Shown one piece after another: positions 1 through 12,594 of a DNA stretch of 64,000 nucleotides. Position numbers and translations under genes: made by a program. Origin of the DNA: Ganoderma boninense (Eukaryota; Basidiomycota; Agaricomycetes; Polyporales; Polyporaceae); assembly GCA_002900995.3 (NCBI GenBank), contig CM035314.1, positions 961,252 to 1,025,251 on the forward strand, given 5' to 3'. The notes beneath the pieces are model-generated. The model was not told where the DNA came from. It searched no databases and saw only the letters and a program-made list of their open reading frames with translations. Position 1 is the stretch's first letter. The number at the start of each line of letters is the position of its first letter.

Positions 1-2202
1 GTAGACGTTGTGGAGGATGTTCCCCCAGACTGCACCGACACCTGTTGTGCGAGAGATATGTGAGCGCAGACGCGATACTTCTCCCTATCGAGGGGATTGA
101 CGATGCGCCTCAGTCAGTGTTTTCAGGCTTGAGTATTTCAGAGGGTTGGTCGTCCTGCGCGATCATGGCGTGGATGAACGCGGTTCGGACAGCTGCATCG
201 CCACTCACGAGTTGGTGGAGTACGGATAGATGCGGAAGCCACCACGCTTGAGGTAAGGGCAGAACACCCAGTCGGTGACGGTCGCATTCGTCCACTCGGT
301 CCATCTAACAAGAACAAAGACATGGTTCGTCAATCTAGGGACATGCAACTGCCCGCATGCCGAACTGACGTACTCCGCAAGTGCGTCCGACCATCCCTCG
401 CCCAAGCTTTTGGCCTCTGGAGTCTGCAAGCAGCTGCCGAGGAACGTCAGAGAAAACATCGCGCAGGACTCTTCGCCTTTGGCAGCGATGACGTACCGTG
501 CAGTTCCACCCCCAGTCATCCGGTTCGTGATGCCGTGCGTGGCCTCGTGGACAACGAGGTCGTTCTCGAGCGCGCCGTCACGCATGGGGACGCTCCGGTT
601 GAAGAGGTATACCTTCATGTACCCGTGCTGTCCACTGGTAGCAGCAGCTGTCAGCGGCGAGCGACGTTCTCCACACCGAGCAGCTCAGGAAAACTGAAAC
701 TCACTCTGGCGGGGTTTGGAAGACCGCTGCAGCAGGGAGCCGGTCCGGACGTCAGTTTCGTTCGAACGCCAGCCCGCCGATCCTTCCGGAGGACGCACCG
801 TTGTTCATGCCTCTGGTGTCCTGGACAGAGACCTCGACGCGGTCGTTCCCCTGACCGCCCTTGCCAAAGTTGGTGTTCTGGAAGTTGAACGCGCGCTCGG
901 TGAACCCGTACAGGTACGCGATGTCGTGGACAGTGTTGACGACGTAGAACGCGTTCACGCGTGCCGCGTGGACGTTCGCTCGCGTCGCGTTCGGGTTCTT
1001 TCGTCGGGTCCTGTGTGTAGTTGAAGATGAGCGGCGCGGACGACTGCTCCGTCGTGTATCGCACCCCGCCGTTGCCGCGGACAAAGGCGATGACGTTGTT
1101 GCCACTGCGAGGGTCCTCGTTAGACGACTGCGCGCATGCGAGGCACGACTACTCGGAGGACGCACGAGGTGTCGGTCGTCTTTTTGGCGCCGGTATTGTG
1201 CCAGCCTAGCTGCGACGACGCTGTGTTCTGCGGGTGCTGTATCATTCGGAACCCTTGAGTGACGTCCTGCTCGCGGAGGGGCAGGGCACGATACTGCGTA
1301 GAATGAATGCTCGTGAGCCCAAGTTCCCCACAGACGAGTAGATAACAGAACCTACCAAAGCGTGAGCACCGAAGTCGGTAAGATGAGCAATTTCGCCGGA
1401 GTGTGCGTCCACGAAGGCCTCGACCCACATATCTTGGTTATCGTCCTGGATCTGCACGACATGAGTGAGGGCGACGGAGCCGTCCTCTTTCGCGACGAAC
1501 TCGAGCGTCGTCGGGTGTCCATTGTATGCCCCGGCAAGTGCGTTTTCGGCCTTGGCAATCGCATCGGCGACAGAGATGGAGGGAGTGTTGGAGGGCACTG
1601 AGGCTGATCGCGCGAATAACGGGCTATCAGGAGAGGGAACGTGGAAAGAAGCTGTACAACGCACAAGGTTGCACGAATGAGGAACCGAAGGAAACGAATC
1701 CTATTGTCCTTGTTGAATGCGACGTTAGCAACCGCATTTGCAACTGGGATGCCGTTCTGCGGATGGACAGACGGCGTGAGTTAAGGTAATCAAAACGTGT
1801 AGCAGTGCGCACGGACGATCTGCTGGTGGATGTATGCGTGTTGGACGACGTCGTTGGCGTACCCGGTCCTGAACGCAGCAGCGTCGGAGGTGATGTTGAG
1901 TCGCGACTGAACAAAGGACACTGCGGCGTCCTCCAGGCTGAACTCGCCACGAGCGGAGACCGGGTGTTCGATCCCATCCACGTCGAAGGTCTGCAACAAG
2001 CAAGACATTCGTCAGCCACAAGCTTGTACATAGTTCAGATAGTTCAGATGATGCGCACCTCGAAGGAAGACTCGGGGTGGAAGCTCTCTATAGCCCCAAT
2101 GGTCATGGACTTTGCGTCGCCCGAGAACGAGAGTGCAGAGGCAGTAGATGCGAGGATAATCGCAGCATACAAGAAGCGGAAAAAGTAGCTAGAGAACTGC
2201 AT
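1..2202 (-). pseudogene. Fungalysin (M36) metalloprotease, frameshifted copy, 3' end beyond window
   Basis: Secreted zinc endopeptidase of the fungalysin family. The start at 2202 gives a signal peptide (MQFSSYFFRFLYAAIILAS), followed by the FTP/propeptide region (exon 1790-2008 and exon near 1380-1600) and the catalytic domain. The zinc motif HEATH lies at 535-549, followed by GITNRMTGG; the GEGWSDA motif is near 390-410. Exon layout matches the neighbouring copy at 3344-5999, which allows base-by-base comparison. Relative to that copy there is one extra base near 1690-1710 (after the VAFNK segment) and another near 991-1006 (after TQDPT). Both throw the frame, so the gene is probably inactive unless these are sequence errors. 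The C-terminal exons, from the equivalent of GEVWANMLHNVY onward, run off the left edge. Confidence 0.85.
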
Positions 2203-2285
2203 GGTGTTGTAGAGCTGTTATGCGAATGCCAGAGGGGAACAGCCACTAGAGGACGACCTGGTCCACCAGTGTGCTCCTACAAAAC

Positions 2286-2293
2286 ATTATATA
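2286..2293 (-). promoter_or_regulatory. TATA box of the frameshifted fungalysin copy
   Basis: TATATAAT read on the minus strand, 84 bp upstream of the ATG at 2202. The same octamer occurs 81 bp upstream of the ATG of the second fungalysin gene, so it was copied with the gene and is likely the core promoter. Confidence 0.6.
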
Positions 2294-3343
2294 CTTCCCA
2301 TTTCAAGACACTAGGAGTCGAACCCAGAGGGCAACGCCTTCCATGGCAAGGGTGCAATGCCGTCTTGGCAGCTGCATTGACTTCGTGATCAATGTCGTAT
2401 TGTGTGGACGCCTTCCCTTCAGCAAATGGGAGCAAAGACGACTGTTATTCGGAACGGTATGGTGCGGGTGGTCGCGAGGACGCTGGGCAAGCTCGCGGAA
2501 GAACCAGATAAAAGGAAAGCGCTTGAGAGATGAGTGTATGCTGTCGTTCTGAGACGACATGGATGAATATTGCACGATGAATGGATGGGCTTCGCACCGG
2601 CCCAACCCGAGAAAAACCTCCATTTCATAGTCAGGCGAATACCCCCTTCCCCACACGGGGCCTCATGCACAGGGACTTCTTCAAGCGACCAGTATTGCTT
2701 TGCCCCACAGACTTGCACTATGAATCGAAACTTGAAGGAGATCGAGCGATAAGGGTAGAAATCCATCGCCTTTTGGTGCCACATCGGGGACGTTGGAGCC
2801 GTGACTATCGGTGCGATGACGAAGGTAGCCTGCTGAAATTTGGTTGGCAGCATAGCCGTCCACGGTACATAAGCGCAGATGAGAATGACCAGAGGAGTAC
2901 GAAGGAGGACATTGGTTTGGACTGGACGATCGCCGTAACTTGTAAGTAGCGGTGAGCAAATGAGCGCTGGTCGATCCAAGCCCGGCATTTGCCGGACAGG
3001 TGAGACCTCCTTATGTGATCAGAATTATTCAACCAAGCTCTCAAGTTGCTTTTGGATGTGGCAGACGGTGCGACTCAAGCTGCGCACATTAGTGCTGGCT
3101 TCAAAGGGGTGCAGTGTTCAAAGAGCACACAGCTCGAGATGAGAACCGACACATTCTACGTCTCCTACGAAGTAAGCATGCCCACTCATGCACCGACCGC
3201 GAACCTGAAAACAGCTCAGCATCTTGAAGACTCAAGCTATCTACTACATCATTCTGTACAACGCCACCAACCCGGACTCAAACACTCAGGCTGCATCCTA
3301 CGACTACGCTCGTCCTGTTCACAAACTCTCCGGAACCAAACGT
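2294..3343. other. Intergenic stretch between the tandem fungalysin genes
   Basis: No gene is supported. The part next to 2300-2700 resembles the DNA upstream of the second copy (6100-6480), with shared patches such as GTGTATGC and AATGGATG. The duplicated unit therefore includes several hundred bases of upstream sequence. Confidence 0.6.
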
Positions 3344-5999
3344 TCAGCAGCGGACGGGGACCAACGTAGAGTCGATATGGAGAGCGGCGAGCACACCGAG
3401 CCCGCGGGACGCGAACGCCCGCCAGAGCGTGCAGTAGTTCGCGCCGTTGTACCTGTTTGCGTCGGCCTGGATCCACGCATCACGCGCGTTGATGACTACA
3501 AATTTAAAAGGGTTAACTCTCGGGGAAACCCGCCACCTGGAGTGGTCTACTAGAGGCGCGGACTTACAGGTGGGGTTGCAAGGCTGGAGGGCGAGCGCGT
3601 CGAGGAAGAGGTGGAGGAAGACGGTGTTCCCGCCAGTGGTACTGCCGCGACTCTCGGTCAGCTACTGGTATGGTGGTGGTGAGAAAACCCACGTAGCGTC
3701 GGTCTGGGCAGTGGCTGACCAGCCGTGAGCGGCGACAAGTTGAGCGTAGACGTTGTGGAGCATGTTTGCCCAGACTTCACCGATAGCTATTAGCATAAAA
3801 CTCAGTCAGCAGAGCCCTAACGATCCAAGTTCAGGTGCACGTACCGTGGGACTCGACCAAGAGCAGGAGGCTAGAGTACCTCAGGGGGTTCGTGTTGCTG
3901 TAACCACCATGTGATGGTAAGTGCGCCGGCATATTTATGTATGTCGGACAAACTGGATGGCTACTACTTACGCGTTCGTGGAGTACGGGTGCGTGCGAAT
4001 GCCTGCAGGGTTTCCGGTAACATATGCGCCAAGGACAAAGTCGGTGACATTGCCGTTCGTCCACTCAGTCCACCTGCGAGCGAGGAGATACCGTAGCCGT
4101 CCTCGTTCTGAGCCCAAGCGCATCGCAGTATAGTACCAAATCGAAATCGAACGTACTCTGCGAAGGCATCCGACCACCCCTCTCCCAAGCCCGAGGCCTC
4201 CAAAGTCTGCAAGCACCTACAAGGCAGCAGGAAAGTAAAAAGTGTGAGTTAGGAGCCAATTGGCGTGAAGGGAAATGTCACATACCGCCCCGTGCCACCG
4301 CCGGTCATGCGGTTCGTGATGCCGTGCGTGTTTTCGTGCACGACGATGTCGTTCTCGAGCGAGCCATCGCGCTCGGGGACGGTCCGGTCGAAGATGTACA
4401 TCTGCATGAGCCCCGACTGCCCGCTGCGAGCACGTCCGTCAGTGCTACCCTCAGCTTGCACAGGTAGACATTTCGACACGCTTACTCGGGCGGCGTGCTG
4501 AAGAAGGCTGCAGTGAGTGGTAACCATCAGCCCCCCCGATCTCCGTTGCAGCAGCCCATGAGAGCGAGACGCACCGTTGTTCTTGCCCGAGGCGTCCTGG
4601 ACGGAGACCAGGACGCGGTCGTTGCCCGCGCCGCCCCTGCCGAAGTTGCTGTTCTGGAAGTTGAACGCGGCCTCGGTGAAGCCGTACTGGTACGAGATGT
4701 CGTGCACCGCGTTGACGACGTAGAACGTGTTCACGCGCGCGGCGTCGATGTTCGCCTGGAGCGCGTCCGGGTTCACGCTCGGGTCCTGCACGTACACGAA
4801 GTTGAGCGTCGCGGACGACTGCGGCGTCGTGAACTGCGGCGCGCCGACGTAGCTGATCACGTTGTTGCCGCTGTGGACGCGGACGTGCAAGTGGAGGTGA
4901 AGGGGCTGGTTAGGGAGGTCAAGAGCGGACTTCGAGGGGAGGAGACGTACGAGGTGTCGTTGCTGACACTGACGCCGTCGCTATGCCAGCCGAACGGCGA
5001 CGACGCGATGTTCTGGGGGTCAAAAAGTGTCTCGAAGCCTTCCGTGATGTCCTGTTTGGTGATGGGGAGAACACGGTACTGCAGATAACCCTCGTGAGCC
5101 TCCGCTGCTCTCCACGCTCGGCAGAAGCAGGCCAAAGGACTCACCGATGCCTGAGCCACGAAGTCGGTGAGTTGGACGATGTCGCCGCTGTGTGCGTCGA
5201 CGAAGGCTTCGTACCACATGGCCTGGGAGTCGTCTCGGACCTGCACAACGTGCGCGAGGGCAACGGAGCCATCCTGCTTTGCGACGAACTCGAGCTTCGT
5301 CGGGTGCTGGTTATATTTCCCACCGAGCTCGCCTTCGGCCTTGGAGATCGCGTCGGCCGCTGAGATGGAGGGCGTAGTGGAAGGCACGTTGGCTGAACAG
5401 CAACGAGTGTCAGCGGAATGGAAATGGAAATGGGAAGGAAGTGCACAACGCACAAGGCTTCACGAACGAGGACCCGAACGAGACGACCTTGTTGGCCTTG
5501 TTGAACGCGACGTTGGCGACCGCATTCGCGACCGGAACGCCGTTCTGCAAACAAGCAGGTGTAAGACAACACAATGGCAGGGATATCGATTAGCCATTGA
5601 CGCACGATCTGCTGGTGGATGTATGCATGTTGGACGACGTCGTTCGAGTACCCAGTTCTGTACGCGGCAGCGTCGGAGGTGAGGTTAAGCTTCGACTGGA
5701 CGAAGGACACTGCGGCGTCCTCTAGACTGAATTCGGCGCGAGCGGAGAGCGGGTGGTCGATCCCGTCCACCCCAAAAGTCTGCATGGAACTCATTAGCTA
5801 TATGCTCGTGCACGACCTAGTTGGAGTGTACCTCGAAGGACGACTCGGGGTGGAAGCTCTCGACGGTCTTGTCGGCCCCGACGGCGCGCACTTGCAACGT
5901 CGTGTGCTTCAAGCTGCCCGAGAATGGGAGAGCGGAGGTCACCGACGCGAGGACGACTGCGGCGTACACGGAGCGGACGAAGCTGGCGGGGAACTGCAT
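3344..5999 (-). CDS. Fungalysin (M36) extracellular metalloprotease
   Basis: Secreted zinc metalloendopeptidase of peptidase family M36. It starts at 5999 with a signal peptide (MQFPASFVRSVYAAVVLAS) and stops at 3344-3346. The propeptide exons near 5790-5590 and 5390-5160 are followed by the catalytic domain with HENTH (4324-4338), GITNRMTGG, GEGWSDA (near 4185) and the C-terminal segment with the WANMLH and NARDAWIQAD motifs. All exons join in frame across short introns. For example, a 51-nt intron starting GTGGGT near 3670 removes an apparent in-frame TAG, and a GTTCGA intron separates the GEGWSDAFAEYV and WTEWTN exons. Unlike its tandem neighbour it shows no frameshift, so this is likely the functional copy. 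It acts outside the cell; the M36 propeptide normally keeps the enzyme inactive until cleaved. Confidence 0.92.
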
Positions 6000-6079
6000 A
6001 GCTGCTGAAGTGTGGGGTACTGGTAGAGAGCAGAGGTGACTAGAGGGCGACCTGGTCCCCCACTCTGCTACCGCACGGT

Positions 6080-6087
6080 ATTATATA
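6080..6087 (-). promoter_or_regulatory. TATA box of the intact fungalysin gene
   Basis: TATATAAT on the minus strand, 81 bp upstream of the ATG at 5999. It is conserved in sequence and spacing with the box at 2286-2293 of the tandem copy. Confidence 0.6.
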
Positions 6088-6099
6088 CCTCCCGTGTTC

Positions 6100-8296
6100 A
6101 GTCGCCGTTGGGGGTGCACGACTCGAAACCAGAGAGAAAGCCGCCTTCCGTTGAGAGTCTGCAGTGTGCTCTTGGCAGCGGCAGCGAGTTCACGATCATC
6201 ACGGCAGCGTCAGAGCACGCGCACGACATGATCGTCGAGATGGAGGGGTGTGCGGGCCAGGAGAGCGCTGAGCGAACCGGCGGAAGCAAGCCCCGGGCAA
6301 AGTGGAAACGCTCGCAGGATGTGTGTATGCAGTGGTTCTATGATCATGTGAGTAAGACATTGAACAGGGAATGGATGAACTTCGTACCTAAAATCCGGCC
6401 CAAACCATAAAGATCTTCCATCGAGCTGTCAGGCCAACCGCCCGAGCCAAGACCTCATGCACAATAACCACATCGAGGGATCACTTTGACTGGCATAGAT
6501 GCAGTGGAGACGGCCGAGTGAAGAGAGGGTAGAGAAGCAGAATCAGCCTCTCTAGATCGTCCAGCGAGCAATATTTTGATCAACAATAGACGGTACGGTC
6601 TGCTAGAAGATGTCGGATGTATATCAAGTTCGCGAAGCACGTTCCTGTGGCACCCACTTACCGCCTGAAATTTCGACGGCCCGGGACGATCCCCCCGACG
6701 AAGACTGCACCGTTCGCAGAGTTTTCAGACATGTGAAGGCTTTGAGAGACTGGGAAGCCGAGGGTCCTAGCCAGCCCTGACATCATTAATTAATCCTACG
6801 CTGACGCCAGACCCTGAAAACATCTGCTGGTGTTTCTGACGTATAGACGATCTCATATGGTCAGTGAAAGTAATGCTGGTGAGGAGTCTGAACACTCACA
6901 TACTCGTCGAGTACGACTAGATGGAGACGTCGGCCTAGTAGTTGAGCCTTGAGTCGATAACGACGAGGAATGAAGACCAAGTCAAGAGCAGCCATTCGTG
7001 CCGTTGGTTGGCCGAAGACGGCCAGGTCACTTGTCTGAGCCGATGAGATGCAACATAGCGATTTTCGAAGAGCCACAATTCCACTGTTCGCAAAGTTCAC
7101 GACACTCCGTTGTTTGTGGGCAGGTGGACATCGGGTCTATTCAACCTGCCGCCAGTTGACAGGCCAGTGCCGGACATGCCGACCTGAAAACCACTCTCGA
7201 CGGTGGTATGGAACAACCTGGCGTGCTCTCAAACCAACCGTCCTGGAGTTGGGCCCGAGTGCAGCAAGGCTGCCTTCCATGTGAATGGGGTGGAGGTTTG
7301 CGAGGGCGCTAATGCCGGCATGGGTCTAAGGTTCGCGCGCCGACCGATGGCATAGACCGAATCCTGCTGTGAGCACGGGGTCAAGTAATGGAACTCGAAG
7401 GTGTAGAAGACCTCTAGGACCGAACCAGTGGCTTGAGGCCGGGCTATGAACGTTTGAGTGTCGCTGTGTGAGGAGAGCGAATGGCAGATAATGCGACTCG
7501 GATGATGACGCACCACTCCTAGAATCCTCCAGGCCCAACTAATCATGATGGTATATGCGGTACAGATGCCGGACAATACGAGTAGGTAGGGTAAACCGGT
7601 GCATTGAAAAAACGGTCGTCGGGAGGCCATAGTTGTGGTAAATGAAAGAAAGGTAAGCGGTTACAACCGCTTGTGCCAGTAATTGTATTTTCCCACGCCA
7701 CATTTGAGTGGGAGTATGCTCAGTGGCGATTCCTATACCCAAACTCATGAAGGACTCACATGAAGGACTCGCATTTCGCCATGTGTTTACTATGCATGCG
7801 TGTAATACTATAGCGACATTGCCCCTCCGGGCGGACCTGGCCACTGCTACGGGGTGATCGCATGCAGGTTTGTTAGAATATGTCGCGTGCGAGAATCGAA
7901 CCAGTGTTTCCTAGAGTCGATTCAAGAAAAAGGTACTGGGAAGGACGATACACAGTTGGCAATTTGCATATTTACGACGTTGTACAGACGTGACATACGG
8001 GCGACAATGTAAAGTGCATGTGTCGGCAGCCCAAGAACAAGGGACGCGGGAACGAAAGAGGTCAGAGGGGGGCGCAATATAGAGACTCTAAGACAGAGAA
8101 CGAAGACACTGGGATAGGATGATACATAATTTGTGCGAATGTGGAGGAAGAACGGGACGATGTATCGGTAGGGCGATCAGACGCGCTTGCCGCAACGATG
8201 AGCATGGGGGTGTACTTGAAAAACTCTGTTGATTGACCCACTTGCGGATGCGTGCGTCGAGCACGGCATCTAGACGGTGCTTGCGGCACTGTCCTT
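6100..8296. other. Long stretch without a recognisable gene
   Basis: Upstream of the fungalysin promoter there is duplicated flanking DNA to about 6480. After that no reading frame has a recognisable domain. Short frames on both strands (for example 7229-7630 on the minus strand) have no supporting motif. A 13-bp tandem repeat (ATGAAGGACTCAC/GC) occurs near 7747-7772. Confidence 0.5.
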
Positions 8297-11190
8297 CTAC
8301 GCATCGCAGGGACAAGAGACTCGGTCCTCCTCTGGCGTCGATGCAATCTGGAGAGAGGTGGATGCGTCGCTCTTGCCCGAAATGCACCGAATACCAAACG
8401 GGAGCGGATTTGACGCAGACTTGCTCCTAACATAGTATGCTCCGGTTTTAAGGCCGCAGCGCCATGCATGTAGCTGAATATCCATCTGGAGCAAACATGA
8501 CTATTATGAGAGGATAATTCGAGAGTCCAGAACTCACTAGAAGTTGAGGGGTAGGGGCGGCCATGAACAAAGTGAGGGACTGGCTCTGGTCGATGAAGGG
8601 CCCGCGCTCTGCGGCAAGATTAACAAGGTCGACCTGGTCGAGTTCGAATGCGGTTTTAAAGACGGCCTTGACATCATCAGGAATGCCTGCCAATGCCTGG
8701 ATCGAGCCTATAACACCAGTTACTATGTGATAGCTGACGGTGGATTGGGGACAGACCATGGGAGGCCAGTATATCCTCACGGATTTCAGTCGACCACAGA
8801 CCGCGTTTCTGCAAGGCTCTGACTAGTGGCCTTGAGACCTCGTTGAAGTTGCCGCTGAGCAATCGGAACTGTACGACGTTACTGTGTGGATGTCAACGAG
8901 ACGCAAGACGGGAGCAAAGCCGATCGGGGCTGCAGACTTGCCTCAGATACGGATCAACTCCCTCCGAGTTGCCAAAAAGCTGGGCAGTGGACGCCGTCGG
9001 CATCTGAGCCGTAATAACCGAGTTACGTAAACCCGTGCGTCTGATTCGCTCTCGCAACCCGTCAAAGTCGTACTGGTCGGAAGTGTCCGCGTTCCACATA
9101 TCAACCTGCAACACGCCTCGGGAGGAAGGAGAACCTATCCATGCTCCGTATGGCCCGAGTTTGTCTGCGAGGTCGCAGCTGCTTTCAAGCGAGGCGTGGT
9201 AAATCGTTTCGAAAATTTGGCGGTTGAGAGAGCGTGCCTCGGGGGATGAGAACGGGTACTCGGAGTAGCCGAAAACATCGGCGAGGCCTTGCACACCGAT
9301 TCCAATAGACCTGGTTCTAAGAGCAGACACGGTAGCATCCGGAGTGGGGTAACTGGCGAGATCCAGAACACGATCTAAAGCGCGAACGACGAGTTTCGTG
9401 ACCCGATGGAGCTCCGGGAAGTCGAAAGTGCCGTCAGCCTGCAGGTAGCGTGGAAGGCAGAGGGACGCAAGAGTACAAACAGCAGTCTCCACGGGCGAAG
9501 AGTATTGCACGATCTCGGTGCAAAGGTTCGAGGATTTGATGATGCCGAGATTCATCTGGTTGTTCTTACCTATACAGAACCAGTGGGTCATCGGATAGTA
9601 GGGGGGGACAGGAGAGACATACCGTTGACGTTATCACTGTACATGAGGAAAGGGGAACCCGTCTCGCGAATAGCGTCTGAAATAGTCTCCCAGAGAGATC
9701 GTGCACGGAAGGTCGCGAGCGAAACACCTCGACGCTCATACTCTTCGTACGCCGAGGTAAATGTTTCCCCATAGAGTTCCGTCAACGCGCCGACATCCAC
9801 GGGGTCGAAGAGACTCCACATTCCGTCCTCTTCAAGTCGGCGCATGCTTGAACGAAAAGGTGTGGACGGGGGTGGAGAGGACACAACGGTTAGAGGATAA
9901 ACGAGGGAGGGTTGGAACGGGAAAGGCTTACAAGAGATGTGGGATCCACAGAGCAGGAAATATGCTGTGGAAGCGATAGCCGGCAGCTGCGCGGTTTGTT
10001 CGGCATAGTATGAAAGTGCGGACGTCGCCGTGCCATATCGGTAGATACGCAGCCGCAGAAGAGGAGCGATGTGGGCTGGAACGGGACCAATAGGACGCAA
10101 GGGCGTCATAGACCTTCAAAAGTGGCATTAATCCTGGGTGGCCTCCGTCCCGGGACCCTCTGAATTCCACGGTTAAATACGTGGACACGACATGACAACT
10201 GACCTGTGGACATACCTTGTCGCGGGAACATCTCCGACGCTAATACCGATCCCCCCGTCCGACGCCCACAGATTGGATAGGGTGGAGTAGCTTGGAGCGG
10301 CAGCCCGCGCATCGAATGCGAGTGGCTCGTAAATGTAGCAAGAAGCAAACTGGTGGTTGACAAGTCCGCCGTTCCACAGGGCTGGGGATGCGAACGAGAT
10401 TTTCCTAGTAGACAGAAGGTCGTAGGTGTCGAGGACATCTTCTAAACATTGCCCGTGGATTCCGACAGAAACTCGCATAAAGAGAAATTGGAGCCTCTCA
10501 ACCAGTTCGCGGCCTTCCTTCATGAGGTACGACTTCTCGAATGTTTGTAACGCTCGACTGCAACCGTTAGCATTGAATGCGTGGAGGGCCTAGCGAATTG
10601 CTTACTAAGTAAAGTCGAAGTCCCTCATATGCATGATGGCGGCATCGAGGGTGTCCGCATGCTGCCGAACAAAAGCGATGAGGGTGTCGGTGAAGACGGG
10701 TTGGGTGGCTTCCGAGTGATTAGTTACGAGAAAGGGCACGTCGTGAGAGATGCAGGCGCACCATTCTCGTAGGCTAGCACCCAAGTGCTGAAACGTTTGT
10801 TAACACGCTTATGGTGATAGCAAGCGTATACACGGCCGGCGAGGAGGGAGTAATCCGGATGGCGGGTTGAGAACGTCGAGACGACCTCGGCTAGGAACAC
10901 CTGGGGGGACTGAGCCTACCGAGGAAGTGAGAGCGTCTACAACTGCATACCAGGAAGGCTTCGGCTGTCATCGTAGCGGCAGGAAGTCGCACTTGCAAAT
11001 TGTTGATGATCCTTGAACCCGAACGTCAGTATAAAGTCGAGTTGGGTGTAGTTTTCGAAGAGGCTCACTCTTCGATGACGACGACCGAGACATCAAGTCC
11101 CCAAGAGACCTGTGCGGATGTGAGTGCGATTGCACATGGCATGCGCGGAGCTCGTCGGTCCACGGCGCTTACAGATTGTAAGTACAGTTG
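8297..11190 (-). CDS. Divergent class I ribonucleotide reductase, large subunit (R1)
   Basis: Reduces ribonucleotides to deoxyribonucleotides, working with an R2 subunit. Exons read in order: an HPDYSLLAGRV segment near 10,850; RDFDFTYRALQTFEKSYL near 10,590; the RVSVGIHG and NHQFASCYI exon (10,173-10,523, first active-site Cys); GGHPGLMPLLKVYDALA; EEDGMWSLFDP; SDNVNG; KSSNLCTEIVQY (about 9,520; Asn, Cys and Glu of the active site); AVCTLASL (second redox Cys); FIDQSQSL; and GLKTGAYYVRSK (paired radical-transfer Tyr). The last intron (GTGAGT...ATAATAG, 37 nt) joins in phase. The frame ends SCPCDA, giving closely spaced C-terminal cysteines. Divergence from housekeeping fungal R1 is strong; for instance the usual LEPWHADI block reads LPIWHGDV. 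The first exon is unclear, and a one-base shift seems present near 10,749-10,770. Confidence 0.88.
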
Positions 11191-12153
11191 AACCTGGACA
11201 TTTGTGTAAGCGGTAACAAACGCGCGGTAGGGAGGCTAACATACGAACCTTACGCCTCTCGAAGAGTTGTAGACGCCTGGTAATGTGACAGATAAAGCAT
11301 AGTAGGCTGAAATAGAAACCGATGCAGACTGACCCGTCTAAATCACCGTGGTTAGCTAGGGCAGACGCGGTGGAAGTTTAAGGGAAGACTGACCTCGTTT
11401 GAAGATTAGCGTAGGCTGAAGTGTTAAAGAGTGGGACATAATTCCTAGGATGAGGCTCGCTGGTAGGAAGATGTGTGTTGGAAGAGTATGATGTGTGGCG
11501 AAGATGCGCTGCCTGGGTTTTAAGCGGTCGAAGCGTAGAAGGAGGGACGTGAGATGGTGGCGAGCGGTACTAACAGATGGATCCCTACTGGGCCGTCGAG
11601 CGGACTGGATGGTAAGGGAGTGCAATGTTGTTGGGGGTCGAGAACCATGAGACACCATGTTTCGAGGGACAGGAGTCGACGTCGCCATGAAGCGCGTTTG
11701 AAGGGAACTTCCTGTTCCTAAGAAACGAAGAAGCGAGACTGGAGGATGAGCTTGGATACGGTGCGCGATGTACACGGAGAACGCGGGTAATGTAAGGATG
11801 GGGATAGGCGTCGATGTCGAATAGGGGGTTGTACACAGACTGCGGAGGGTGGGTGCATCCGGGCGATACGGACGCGGAGTAGAGAAGTCAGTGCTCGGAA
11901 TTTCCTACTGTGAAGAAGAGGGTGTTGTCTGGGCTCCGAGTGGATACGAGGGGTTCGCAAGAGTACGTAACGTGTTGTATTGAGCGACGCGACATGTATG
12001 TGCGCTATATGGGTTGCTTAACAACGAGGATTGTATGCGTGGTAGAGACGGGCAAGTAGGAACGTTGTGATGCTCGGTAGTGAATTGTGTTACTTGTCTA
12101 GGTACGTGTAATTCGCTGAGGAGACGGTGAGGCATTGTCACGCGTGCAGTTCG
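11191..12153. other. Intergenic stretch, nothing recognised
   Basis: The sequence may hold the 5' exon and promoter of the R1 gene (a possible first ATG lies at 11,300 on the minus strand). No domain or repeat was recognised in the rest. Confidence 0.4.
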
Positions 12154-12594
12154 TTATCGTTTGCCACTTGCAGTGCAAGGTGACTGTGGGATCGTCAATA
12201 ACGCACCGAAATCCAGGGAAATATTAACGTGAACGTATGAGCGGAGCAAGAAATCGACGAATCGACGTTCGCCAGAAGGGACGTTCGTGATCCGCATCAT
12301 ATCGGAGGCAGCGTGGCGTAGAACTATGACATGGCCTCGGACAGTGAAACCCCAAGTGTCGAGGATGGTCTTATTGACGGTCGCGGTATACTTGCATCGA
12401 GAGGTGAGGACGGAGTAGTGGTTTGTAAGGCGAAATTTCGGGTCAGGTGGAAATGTAGAGATGCGGACCCGGTCCGACCCTCTAGTATACCATCGTTTGA
12501 TTTGTATGTCTTCGGCCCAGATGCTGGAACCTGGTTCCTCGGAGAAAGGGCTGTCGGCAGGAATGCGGATGAGACGGGCACGGCTACCTCTCAT
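12154..12594 (-). CDS. Hypothetical protein, 146 aa
   Basis: One open frame with a real ATG at 12,594. I do not recognise a family. The C-terminal half has a regular hydrophobic pattern (ILDTWGFTVRGHVIVLRH, then RRFVDFLL) that looks like folded protein, not chance translation. There is no signal peptide, and no cysteine or histidine cluster. It could be an exon of a longer gene, since no intron borders were fixed. It lies between the R1 gene and the plus-strand orphan gene at 13,465. Confidence 0.4.
   Translation of the reverse strand: MRGSRARLIRIPADSPFSEEPGSSIWAEDIQIKRWYTRGSDRVRISTFPPDPKFRLTNHYSVLTSRCKYTATVNKTILDTWGFTVRGHVIVLRHAASDMMRITNVPSGERRFVDFLLRSYVHVNISLDFGALLTIPQSPCTASGKR

Noticed and set aside
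2310..2385. tRNA-like acceptor and T stem on the minus strand upstream of the first fungalysin copy
   Set aside because: Acceptor and T stem pair, but only about 64 nt are available, there is no D arm, and the homologous region near 6,110-6,180 does not keep the pairing.
2419..2988. 189-codon minus-strand frame
   Set aside because: Part of it lies in the duplicated upstream DNA of the fungalysin pair; the corresponding stretch at the second copy is not open, and there is no domain.
7875..7960. tRNA-like T-loop (GGTTCGATTC) on the minus strand
   Set aside because: The flanking bases do not form a T stem, anticodon stem or acceptor stem.
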